Shown here: piece by piece, positions 1 to 5,344 of the stretch
Layout: each line of letters opens with the position of its first letter
Numbering within the stretch: the stretch's first letter is position 1
Origin: UBA5287 sp041672395
GTDB lineage: Bacteria; Bacteroidota; Bacteroidia; Bacteroidales; Dysgonomonadaceae
Length of the DNA stretch: 5,444 nucleotides
Assembly (NCBI GenBank): GCA_041672395.1
Contig: JBAYZS010000096.1
Location: 1 to 5,444 of the forward strand
Direction: 5' to 3'
Notes under the pieces: model-generated
What the model was told of the DNA's origin: nothing
The model's input: only the letters and a program-made list of their open reading frames with translations
The model's database searches: none
Made by a program: the position numbers and the translations under genes

Positions 1-621
1 CTCCCTGCTCCATGTTCCACCATACTGTTCATTGAATTGACTGATGCAGGTATCACAGAAACAGAGCTGACGTGCCGGTGAATGATGGGTTACACGGAGG
101 TCATCATCCAACCATATGATGGCCGGCTGGCATTTTTCCGCATAGAGTGCGTACATCTCTTCCAGGTACGCGAGGTACTTGGATTGTCGCGGACAGTGGC
201 AGGCACGTGTGACAATACCGTTCGCATCGGTGATTGTACTCCATTCCGTGGGGACTAGGTCTTCAGAGCCGCTTTCAAAGCTATCTCCATGCCCAAGTGT
301 AATGGCTTGCAGGGATGGTGTGATTCCCAACTCGCGAAATTGTTGAGAGGCAACAGCCATAGCAGCTGCCGACTTGCGGTGGGCATCCATGGAGAGTGTT
401 TGTATTTCCGCGCAGAACCAGACCTCCTCGAAAGTGTTGGGATAGGTTCGCATGGCCTGCAGCAAATCACCTCTTAAAACGGTATCGTTGTGGTGATCGG
501 GCCACAAGCGCAGGATCATTTTAAAATCGGAGGGTGTAGTCTCTGTTGATTGTTTTGATACCTGGCAAGAAGCAAACAAAAGAATGCCAAGCAACGTGGC
601 AAGAAATAATCTGGGACGCAT
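1..621 (-). CDS. Exported lipoprotein resembling a TIM-barrel glycoside hydrolase (partial, N-terminal 207 residues)
   Basis: The frame is open on the minus strand from an ATG at 621 to the window edge, so the C-terminus is missing. The first 19 residues form a lipoprotein signal: basic start MRPR, a hydrophobic core and a lipobox FASC with Cys19 as the likely lipidated residue. The mature part starts with a polar linker and then a sequence that looks like alternating strands and helices. Notable motifs are IIWLDDDLR (Asp172-174), a His pair at 179-180, and CFCDTC (Cys187, 189, 192) followed by FNEQYGG. An acidic DDD/R strand end followed by a Cys-rich CxCxxC segment recalls glycosidase-like or beta-galactosidase-like TIM barrels of gut bacteria, but I cannot name the family. 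It is divergent from the GH71/99-like gene, which suggests a shared role in glycan breakdown at the cell envelope. Gene reality is well supported; the enzymatic class is an inference. Confidence 0.82.
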   Translation of the reverse strand, partial: MRPRLFLATLLGILLFASCQVSKQSTETTPSDFKMILRLWPDHHNDTVLRGDLLQAMRTYPNTFEEVWFCAEIQTLSMDAHRKSAAAMAVASQQFRELGITPSLQAITLGHGDSFESGSEDLVPTEWSTITDANGIVTRACHCPRQSKYLAYLEEMYALYAEKCQPAIIWLDDDLRVTHHSPARQLCFCDTCISQFNEQYGGTWSRE

Positions 622-669
622 GGTAATGTTGTTCTTCAATTTTTTATTGATTGATTGTCATATGAGCGC

Positions 670-690
670 TTCGGAAAACGCTTTTCCGAA
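670..690. repeat. Perfect 9-bp inverted repeat between the divergent genes
   Basis: The arms TTCGGAAAA (670-678) and TTTTCCGAA (682-690) are exact reverse complements separated by CGC. In DNA it could be a dimeric repressor or activator site. In the minus-strand leader RNA it would form a 9-bp hairpin with a 3-nt loop, roughly 40-60 nt after the predicted start. No U-run follows the stem in the minus-strand transcript, so it is not a typical terminator in that direction. Confidence 0.6.
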
Positions 691-735
691 AAAACAAGTA
701 CTTTTGTTCATGAAAGTCTTGTTTTATATTGGATA

Positions 736-767
736 CAAAGCTACAATTTTTTACGGCGACGGGCAAA
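736..767 (-). promoter_or_regulatory. Candidate Bacteroides-type promoter for the minus-strand lipoprotein gene
   Basis: Read on the minus strand, TTTG (764-767) is followed after exactly 20 bases by TAGCTTTG (736-743). This is a full match to the Bacteroides housekeeping consensus TTTG-N19..21-TAnnTTTG. Transcription would start near 729, giving a leader of about 108 nt before the ATG at 621. The perfect inverted repeat at 670-690 would lie within that leader. Confidence 0.55.
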
Positions 768-773
768 CTCAAA

Positions 774-806
774 TTTGTGATCACCCCCCTAAAAAACGTA
801 GCTTCG
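774..806 (+). promoter_or_regulatory. Candidate Bacteroides-type promoter for the GH71/99-like gene
   Basis: TTTG (774-777) is followed after 21 bases by TAGCTTCG (799-806), one mismatch from TAnnTTTG. The predicted start near 813 leaves a leader of about 23 nt before the ATG at 836. Its -33 box lies only 6 bp from the -33 box of the opposing promoter (CAAA at 764-767), a back-to-back layout suited to shared control. A second weaker candidate is TTTG 703-706 with TATATTGG 725-732, 18 bp apart. Confidence 0.38.
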
Positions 807-835
807 ATGGTAACACTTTAAAGATTATGCAAAGC

Positions 836-2632
836 ATGAAACAATTAATCAGTTTTTTTATTTTCGTTTTTATTTTTTTTGATGTATCGTGTGCCGATAA
901 GAAGCCAAAGCGCATCGTGGATGATCGGGATTTAAATGAATTTACATACTCCCTATTGAATCTTTGCGGTACCGACGCTTTGAACAGACGTTCAGAAGTT
1001 GTTTCATCTCAAAAAAAACAAACCAAGTATGTCGGACTATTTTATTCACTTTGGCTGGGACAGCATAATCGTGGAATTTACGATATAAATAAATTACTCC
1101 ATATCAATCCTGCAGCTCTGAAAAACCCAAATGGAACGCCCGAAAGCCCTTTAGATCAATTCCATTTTTGGGGAGAGCCACTCTATGGTTATTACAACAT
1201 GCAAGATCCCTGGGTTGTAACCCGTCATGTTGAACTTTTCACCAACGCTGCCATCGACTATCTCTGTATTGATGCCACCAATGCGTTTATTTATCCTGAG
1301 TCGGCAAAGAATCTTTTCGAAGTATTATTGAAGTTTCAAAAACAAGGGTTCAACGTGCCCAAGGTTGTTTTTTATACCAATTCGCAATCAGGCACAACTG
1401 TTGACAACCTATACGAAAACTATTACAAGGCGGGTTTATATGAAAGTCTCTGGTTTAGCCCAAAAGGGAAACCGATGATTATCGGCATTACCGAAAATAA
1501 TGCAAAAGCCTCTGATATGACAAAATATCATTCTTTCAATGATTACATCAAGCAGGAAATGATCGAATATTTTGATGTGAGAGAGTCTCAATGGCCTAAT
1601 GGAGATTATAACCCAAATGCTATACCGTGGATGAGTTGGCAATATCCGCAACGAAATCACAATGGCTCAGTAGCTGTTCCGGTAGCGCAGCACAGTCATT
1701 CGGTCATTTATGCCAGCAGCATGCACCCGGAATGTAGCAGGGGGTACAACAATGCCAGTAAACAAGTAGACAAAGACTGGACTGCCGGAACAAGTTTTCA
1801 AACGATGTGGAATGCTGTTTTTGAGAACGAAAGTGATGTCAACAACGTCTTAATTACTTCGTTCAATGAATGGATGGCCATCAAATACAAAAATGAAAAC
1901 AACAATGTGTTTTTTGTGGATGTATACAATCCCGAGTTTTCGAGAGACATAGAAATGATGAAAGGAGGATGTAACGATAACTTTTATATGCAATTAGTCG
2001 GGAACGTGAGAAGATTCAAGTTTGAAAAGGATCGTCGCTACCGTTACCAGAATAAGACCATCCACATCAATAAAACAAACAAGAAAGCATGGGACCAAGT
2101 AAAGGCTGTGTATGTCGATTTTTCAGGCGATGCCATAAGCAGAGATTTCATCGATGCTGCCGGGATCAATAAATACACTGACAACAGCAATCGCAACGAC
2201 ATCACAAAGATTAAGGTGGTTCACGATCAAAAGAACATTTACTTTCTGATTGAAACATCGGAGGATATCACGCCACACAATGGAAAGGACTTCAATTGGA
2301 TGAATCTCCTCATTCAAACCGGGAAAGAGACACCCTCTTTTGAGGGATATCAATTTGTGATTAACCGTAAACCAGATCAAAAGAACACCACCTCAATTGA
2401 ACGCTCTCTGGGAGGATATCAATGGGAGCTTGTGGATCATGCACAATATCACCTACATGGAAATACTTTGCAACTGGCAATCCCTCTTGCCTCATTGGGG
2501 TTATCGAAAGACAACTGCTCCATAAAATTTAAGGTTGCTGACAATGTGACGCAAGTTGAAGATATCATGGACTATTATGTAACAGGCGACAGCGCTCCAT
2601 TGGGCCGATTAAACTTCAGTTATGGCCATTGA
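836..2632 (+). CDS. Exported glycoside hydrolase family 71/99-like protein with C-terminal CBM9-like domain
   Basis: This 598-residue protein starts at ATG 836; ATG 827, three codons earlier, is equally possible. The frame stays open upstream to 584, but that extension overlaps the opposing lipoprotein gene and would bury the signal peptide. Residues 1-19 are a leader (MKQLISFF then a Phe/Ile-rich core) ending DVSC; Asp at -3 makes Cys19 an atypical lipobox. Residues about 60-400 read as a GH71/99-like TIM barrel: GLFYSLWLGQH (67-77), FHFWGEP (109-115), IDYLCIDATNA (140-150), KVVFYTNS, GKPMIIG, and TSFNEW with Glu345. The last carries the glutamate expected near the active site and leads into a VDVYNPEFSRDIEMM segment. 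Residues about 420-598 look like a CBM9/DOMON-like beta-sandwich carbohydrate-binding domain (AVYVDFSGDAISRDF, then NIYFLIETSEDITP). The protein probably acts on an alpha-linked glycan in the periplasm or at the outer membrane; the substrate is unknown. Family call fairly sure, reaction not. Confidence 0.88.
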   Translation: MKQLISFFIFVFIFFDVSCADKKPKRIVDDRDLNEFTYSLLNLCGTDALNRRSEVVSSQKKQTKYVGLFYSLWLGQHNRGIYDINKLLHINPAALKNPNGTPESPLDQFHFWGEPLYGYYNMQDPWVVTRHVELFTNAAIDYLCIDATNAFIYPESAKNLFEVLLKFQKQGFNVPKVVFYTNSQSGTTVDNLYENYYKAGLYESLWFSPKGKPMIIGITENNAKASDMTKYHSFNDYIKQEMIEYFDVRESQWPNGDYNPNAIPWMSWQYPQRNHNGSVAVPVAQHSHSVIYASSMHPECSRGYNNASKQVDKDWTAGTSFQTMWNAVFENESDVNNVLITSFNEWMAIKYKNENNNVFFVDVYNPEFSRDIEMMKGGCNDNFYMQLVGNVRRFKFEKDRRYRYQNKTIHINKTNKKAWDQVKAVYVDFSGDAISRDFIDAAGINKYTDNSNRNDITKIKVVHDQKNIYFLIETSEDITPHNGKDFNWMNLLIQTGKETPSFEGYQFVINRKPDQKNTTSIERSLGGYQWELVDHAQYHLHGNTLQLAIPLASLGLSKDNCSIKFKVADNVTQVEDIMDYYVTGDSAPLGRLNFSYGH

Positions 2633-2750
2633 TTTCAAATTCAATAATTCTATTACGAGGAAGTTGAAAAATAAATACCCCTGGATTTCATTCCTGATAA
2701 GCTTTGAATAGCTTGTATTTGGCTCATTATATCTCCTTATTTATTAGGAG

Positions 2751-2771
2751 CAGTATTGGACCAGTATTGGA
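2751..2771 (+). repeat. Short tandem-like direct repeat in the spacer left of the TIR element
   Basis: CAGTATTGGA occurs at 2751-2760 and again at 2762-2771, an 11-bp period equal to about one helical turn. It lies in the 190-bp spacer 2633-2822 between the GH71/99-like gene and the left inverted repeat. I see no gene, RNA or convincing terminator in that spacer. The repeat could be a protein-binding site, a remnant of a lost gene, or chance. Confidence 0.45.
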
Positions 2772-2822
2772 GCAATAAAGGACAAAGTACGAGCGAAACC
2801 AGGCGAAGAGCAGGAATTGTAT

Positions 2823-2898
2823 GTCTTAAATCTAAAGTTTATCGCTGCAAGTTTAGTTAATTTATTTGTAAAAAACTCTTTTTAAGATATTTTTCTTT
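2823..2898 (+). repeat. Left 76-bp terminal inverted repeat
   Basis: Position x pairs with position 8107-x in the right copy. Bases 2846-2898 are a 53-bp perfect match to the reverse complement of 5209-5261. The outer part 2823-2845 matches except at 2828, 2842 and 2845. It starts GTCTT and is very AT-rich inside, with runs of A and T. Homology to the transposase relic resumes only about 13 bp inside its inner edge. No coding frame in it looks real. Confidence 0.95.
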
Positions 2899-2910
2899 AT
2901 AAAATCATTA

Positions 2911-3379
2911 AGATAAATCGGTCTGCCACATTTCATTGACAAAACAGGTTTTGGTGTGAAACTCATCTTATGCACTCAAGAACCGGTGTTCAGATTCCTG
3001 CATAAGTCCCTTGGCTTTGAGTATTCTGTAAACAGAAGATTCCAAGATAAACACACCTTGCTCATCAACGATTCTGGTTGCCAAAATTCGGGGAGATTCC
3101 TCAGGATAGTCAAGTGCCAGCTCTACAAACAAGTTTTTCTGTTCTTCCGGAATAGAGTTCCACTGACGTTTGCTTTGGCGAATATTTTTCAGTGCATCGA
3201 TTCTGCCCCTAGTGAATAACCAAATCGGGCAAAGACTCCTTTTAAGCCGTATTCTCTTTGTGAAGTTCCTTTACTTCATCGAAAGTGGCTTATCTGGTTT
3301 CATCACGCATACCTTCCATCACAATAAGAATCTTCTGTTCCGAACCGAATACTTGGCGTGTGTTACGACGAACCTCCTT
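2911..3379 (-). pseudogene. Decayed IS3-family-type transposase remnant
   Basis: Minus-strand frames hold recognisable transposase pieces in the correct order. The N-terminal helix-turn-helix start KEVRRNTRQVFGSEQKILIV then MEGMRDET lies near 3379-3290, followed by EVKELHKEN. Next come DALKNIRQSKRQWNSIPEEQ, LALDYPEESPRILATRI and SSVYRILKAKGL, then DEFHTKT and NEMWQTD, which holds the first Asp of the DDE catalytic triad. Sequence after WQTD is lost about 13 bp before the left inverted repeat. Damage includes a TAA at 2968-2970 just before DEFH, a stop inside the EVKELHKEN segment, at least one frame change and apparent internal deletions. It cannot encode an active enzyme. The IS3-type assignment rests on motif memory. 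It is probably the relic of another insertion, not the driver of the 76-bp repeats. Confidence 0.75.
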
Positions 3380-3570
3380 GTGCTATACCGGTACTCAAAT
3401 CGGCATCGCTCTTTTCGTTCCTTACAGGATTGCGCATAAGCGATATGTTCAACCTGCAATGGTCGGACTTCGGCATCGCACCCAAAAGACCAAAACCGAA
3501 GCCACTCTACCCATTAGTTACGAGGCATTTGAACTCTGCTGAGAGGTTGGAGTCGGCAAATCGAATTTCG
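3380..3570 (+). pseudogene. Fragment of a tyrosine recombinase / phage-type integrase
   Basis: One plus-strand frame reads LKSASLFSFLTGLRISDMF then NLQWSDF. This resembles the first catalytic box of Bacteroidota tyrosine recombinases, with the active-site Arg encoded at 3433-3435. Between about 3470 and 3483 the reading shifts to the next frame, which gives QKTKTEATLPISYEAFELC (stop 3540-3542), the beta-strand and helix that normally follow. A third frame then gives ERLESANR. The N-terminal domain and the later His/Arg/Tyr catalytic residues are absent, so this is an inactive scrap truncated at both ends and frameshifted. It abuts the opposing transposase relic on the left and the hipB promoter on the right. 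Confidence 0.68.
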
Positions 3571-3583
3571 TTGAAATAAAAGG

Positions 3584-3630
3584 CATAATGTTTGCAATTA
3601 TGAACAAATCAAACTACATTTGCGCATAAT
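3584..3630. promoter_or_regulatory. Repeated CATAAT half-sites over the hipB promoter (putative HipB operator)
   Basis: CATAAT (3584-3589) and its exact reverse complement ATTATG (3597-3602) form an inverted repeat with a 7-bp spacer. A third copy, CATAAT, lies at 3625-3630. The first pair surrounds the -33 box and the third sits over the predicted transcription start. HipB-type antitoxins are known to bind short palindromes in their own promoter with HipA as co-repressor, and this layout fits such autorepression. The specific operator assignment is inference. Confidence 0.55.
3591..3622 (+). promoter_or_regulatory. Bacteroides-type promoter of hipBA
   Basis: TTTG (3591-3594) is followed after 20 bases by TACATTTG (3615-3622), a full match to TTTG-N19..21-TAnnTTTG. 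The expected start is near 3629, giving a leader of about 18 nt before the hipB ATG at 3647. It lies inside the inverted-repeat segment, so the operon carries its own promoter. It also argues against the TTG at 3620 as the hipB start, because that codon falls within the -7 box. Confidence 0.7.
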
Positions 3631-3646
3631 TAGATACATTACGAAT

Positions 3647-3949
3647 ATGAAACGAGCATTATTACCCAGTCAACAGCGTACTCTAATATCTTTAGGGGAA
3701 AATATCAAATATGCACGCCTTCGACGAGATCTCTCTTCAGAACAAGTTGCAGAGCGTGCAGGAATATCCAGAAACACTCTTATCAAAATTGAAAAAGGAG
3801 ATGAGGGTGTTGCTATCGGATATTATTTTAGAGCATTAGCTGTACTTGGGTTGGATAAAGATTTAATGTTGGTTGCAAAGGACGACGAACTTGGACGCAA
3901 GTTGCAGGATGCAAAATTAACTGTATCAGAACGAGCATCAAAAAAATAA
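3647..3949 (+). CDS. hipB: HipB-like antitoxin, Xre-family helix-turn-helix DNA-binding protein
   Basis: This is a 100-residue protein. ATG 3647 is chosen over an in-frame TTG at 3620 because it lies just downstream of a strong promoter match and gives the usual family length. Residues about 17-69 form a HTH_3/Xre domain: LGENIKYARLRRDLS, SEQVAERAGI, then the recognition-helix region SRNTLIKIEKG (41-51). The C-terminal tail (about 78-100) is charged, rich in Lys, Arg, Glu and Asp, and probably flexible. In the HipBA family the antitoxin dimer binds the operon promoter and sequesters the HipA kinase. Only 3 bp separate its stop from the hipA ATG, so the two are almost certainly co-transcribed and translationally linked. 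CATAAT half-sites overlapping its promoter suggest autorepression. No Shine-Dalgarno is visible, as is usual in Bacteroidota. Confidence 0.9.
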   Translation: MKRALLPSQQRTLISLGENIKYARLRRDLSSEQVAERAGISRNTLIKIEKGDEGVAIGYYFRALAVLGLDKDLMLVAKDDELGRKLQDAKLTVSERASKK

Positions 3950-3952
3950 AAG

Positions 3953-5209
3953 ATGCCACAGAATAAAGATATATATGTATATATGGATTGGCAGCATAAC
4001 GATTTGCCAATTTTTATGGGAATATTGCATAGTGAAATACTACGCGGAAAAGAGGTATTTTCATTTGAGAATGACACAAACTGGCTAAAAAATAAACAAA
4101 TCAGAGCCTTAGACCCTGATTTGGCTAATTTCTCAGGAAAACAATACCTACCTGTCAACAAGAGCAATTTTGGAATATTCCTTGATTCATCACCTGATCG
4201 ATGGGGACGTATGCTAATGCAAAGACGAGAAGCAATAAATGCACGAACAGAACATAGACCCAGCAAGACACTATCTGAAGCCGATTATTTATTAGGTGTT
4301 TACGATGGAAACCGAATGGGAGCTTTGCGATTTAAGCTATCACCAGATGGTGAATTTATGGATAATAATAAGTCAATGGCTACTCCACCGTGGGCATCTA
4401 TCCAAGATCTTGAATACGCAAGCCTTAAAATAGAAAAGGACGATATAAAAGATGATGCTGAATATAAAAAATGCCTCAATATGCTTATGGCTCCCGGTTC
4501 CTCATTAGGTGGAGCTCGCCCAAAAGCTAATATTTTGGATAATGATGGCGCACTTTGGATAGCCAAGTTCCCAAGTGGTCACGACACAAAAGATATGGGA
4601 GCATGGGAGGCAGTTACGTCAGAAATGGCAAGAATGTGCGGTATTGAAATGGCTGAAAGCAAGGCGCAAAAATTTAACAGCCGACAACATACATTTCTTA
4701 CAAAACGATTTGATAGAGTTGGTAACAAACGAATTCACTTTGCTTCGGCAATGACATTATTGGGTTATATCGATGGCACAGACTCTACAGAAGGTGTTAG
4801 CTATTTAGAGCTTGCAGAGTGGATTGGACGAAATTGTGATAATGTGTCGCAAAACTTAGAACAGTTGTGGAGACGTATTATTTTCAATATAGCCGTATCA
4901 AATTGCGATGACCACCTTAGAAATCATGGTTTTCTACTCACCCACAAAGGTTGGATACTCTCACCTGCTTATGACATCAATCCCGATGAACATGGAATGG
5001 GCTTAAAGCTAAATATTTCTGAGGACGATAACTCTCTGGATTTTGAATTGGCTCTAAGTACCATTGGATATTTTGGAATAGAGGGTGTAAAAGCAAACGA
5101 AATAGTAAACCAAACCAAAAGGACAGTATCCACTTGGCAGCAACTTGCTACCAAATATGGGATTTCTCGATCTGAGCAAAAAGATGTGGCACCAGCTTTC
5201 AAATATTAA
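3953..5209 (+). CDS. hipA: HipA-family serine/threonine kinase toxin
   Basis: This 418-residue protein is close to the roughly 440 residues of E. coli HipA and appears intact. The N-terminal subdomain contains FLDSSPDRWGR (Asp78-Arg86), typical of the family. The Ser-rich P-loop is PGSSLGGARPKA (181-192); Ser184 aligns by eye with the autophosphorylated Ser150 of E. coli HipA, and Lys191 follows. The nucleotide-binding Lys is probably Lys205 in WIAKFP. The catalytic loop is NCDDHLRNHG with Asp319, His321 and Asn324, matching the DxHxxN pattern. The metal-binding Asp is Asp341 in SPAYDINP. All kinase residues appear present, so an active toxin is expected. E. coli HipA phosphorylates glutamyl-tRNA synthetase and triggers the stringent response and persistence; whether this homologue has the same target is unknown. 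It follows hipB by 3 bp, and its stop codon ends on the first base of the right inverted repeat. Confidence 0.94.
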   Translation: MPQNKDIYVYMDWQHNDLPIFMGILHSEILRGKEVFSFENDTNWLKNKQIRALDPDLANFSGKQYLPVNKSNFGIFLDSSPDRWGRMLMQRREAINARTEHRPSKTLSEADYLLGVYDGNRMGALRFKLSPDGEFMDNNKSMATPPWASIQDLEYASLKIEKDDIKDDAEYKKCLNMLMAPGSSLGGARPKANILDNDGALWIAKFPSGHDTKDMGAWEAVTSEMARMCGIEMAESKAQKFNSRQHTFLTKRFDRVGNKRIHFASAMTLLGYIDGTDSTEGVSYLELAEWIGRNCDNVSQNLEQLWRRIIFNIAVSNCDDHLRNHGFLLTHKGWILSPAYDINPDEHGMGLKLNISEDDNSLDFELALSTIGYFGIEGVKANEIVNQTKRTVSTWQQLATKYGISRSEQKDVAPAFKY

Positions 5210-5284
5210 AAGAAAAATATCTTAAAAAGAGTTTTTTACAAATAAATTAACTAAACTTGCAACGGTAAACTTTAGATTGAAGAC
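5209..5284 (-). repeat. Right 76-bp terminal inverted repeat
   Basis: This is the reverse complement of 2823-2898, with mismatches at 5262, 5265 and 5279. The inner edge coincides with the final A of the hipA stop codon (5207-5209), so the arm is the entire downstream region of the toxin gene. It includes AAAAA-GAG-TTTTTT at 5224-5237, a very weak A/T stem that is the only terminator-like feature after hipA. Confidence 0.95.
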
Positions 5285-5344
5285 GTAAAGTCTGGATGGT
5301 GCATCCCTTATTCATTGATTTTTCAGTAAACAAACTTAAATATT

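Larger units (their letters stand above)
2823..5284. mobile_element. TIR-bounded hipBA-carrying segment, probably a non-autonomous transposon-like element
   Basis: This 2,462-bp segment is delimited by 76-bp inverted repeats (2823-2898 and 5209-5284) with three mismatches. It contains a decayed IS3-type transposase, a decayed tyrosine-recombinase fragment and an intact hipBA operon, but no intact mobility gene. The bases just outside are TA at both ends (2820-2821 and 5286-5287), one base beyond the repeats, compatible with insertion at TA but far from proof. Movement would need an enzyme supplied in trans. Alternatives are an invertible segment, or two independent copies of a short repeat that landed in opposite orientation. 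The inverted repeats are certain; the mobile-element reading is inference. Confidence 0.6.

Noticed and set aside
584..835. Upstream extension of the GH71/99-like frame to an ATG at 584
   Set aside because: It overlaps the opposing lipoprotein gene and its leader, crosses the promoter region, and would place the clear signal peptide in the middle of the protein.
2699..2750. Possible terminators after the GH71/99-like gene (AAGCT/AGCTT at 2699-2714, CTCCT/AGGAG at 2733-2750)
   Set aside because: The stems have only 5 bp with 6-8 nt loops and no proper T-run, too weak to call.
2709..2859. Open frame without a start codon running from the spacer into the left inverted repeat
   Set aside because: It has no initiation codon and no family resemblance, and it is AT-biased; it could be an old gene tail but nothing supports it.
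2956..3439. Overlapping plus-strand open frames of 85-89 residues
   Set aside because: They are shadows of the minus-strand transposase relic; the recognisable protein motifs are all on the opposite strand.
3823..4266. 147-residue open frame on the minus strand over hipB/hipA
   Set aside because: It is antisense to two well-supported genes and has no recognisable motif, so it is an antisense shadow.
5294..5306. Small hairpin GGATG-GTG-CATCC right of the element
   Set aside because: A 5-bp stem without a T-tract is expected by chance; kept only as a note.
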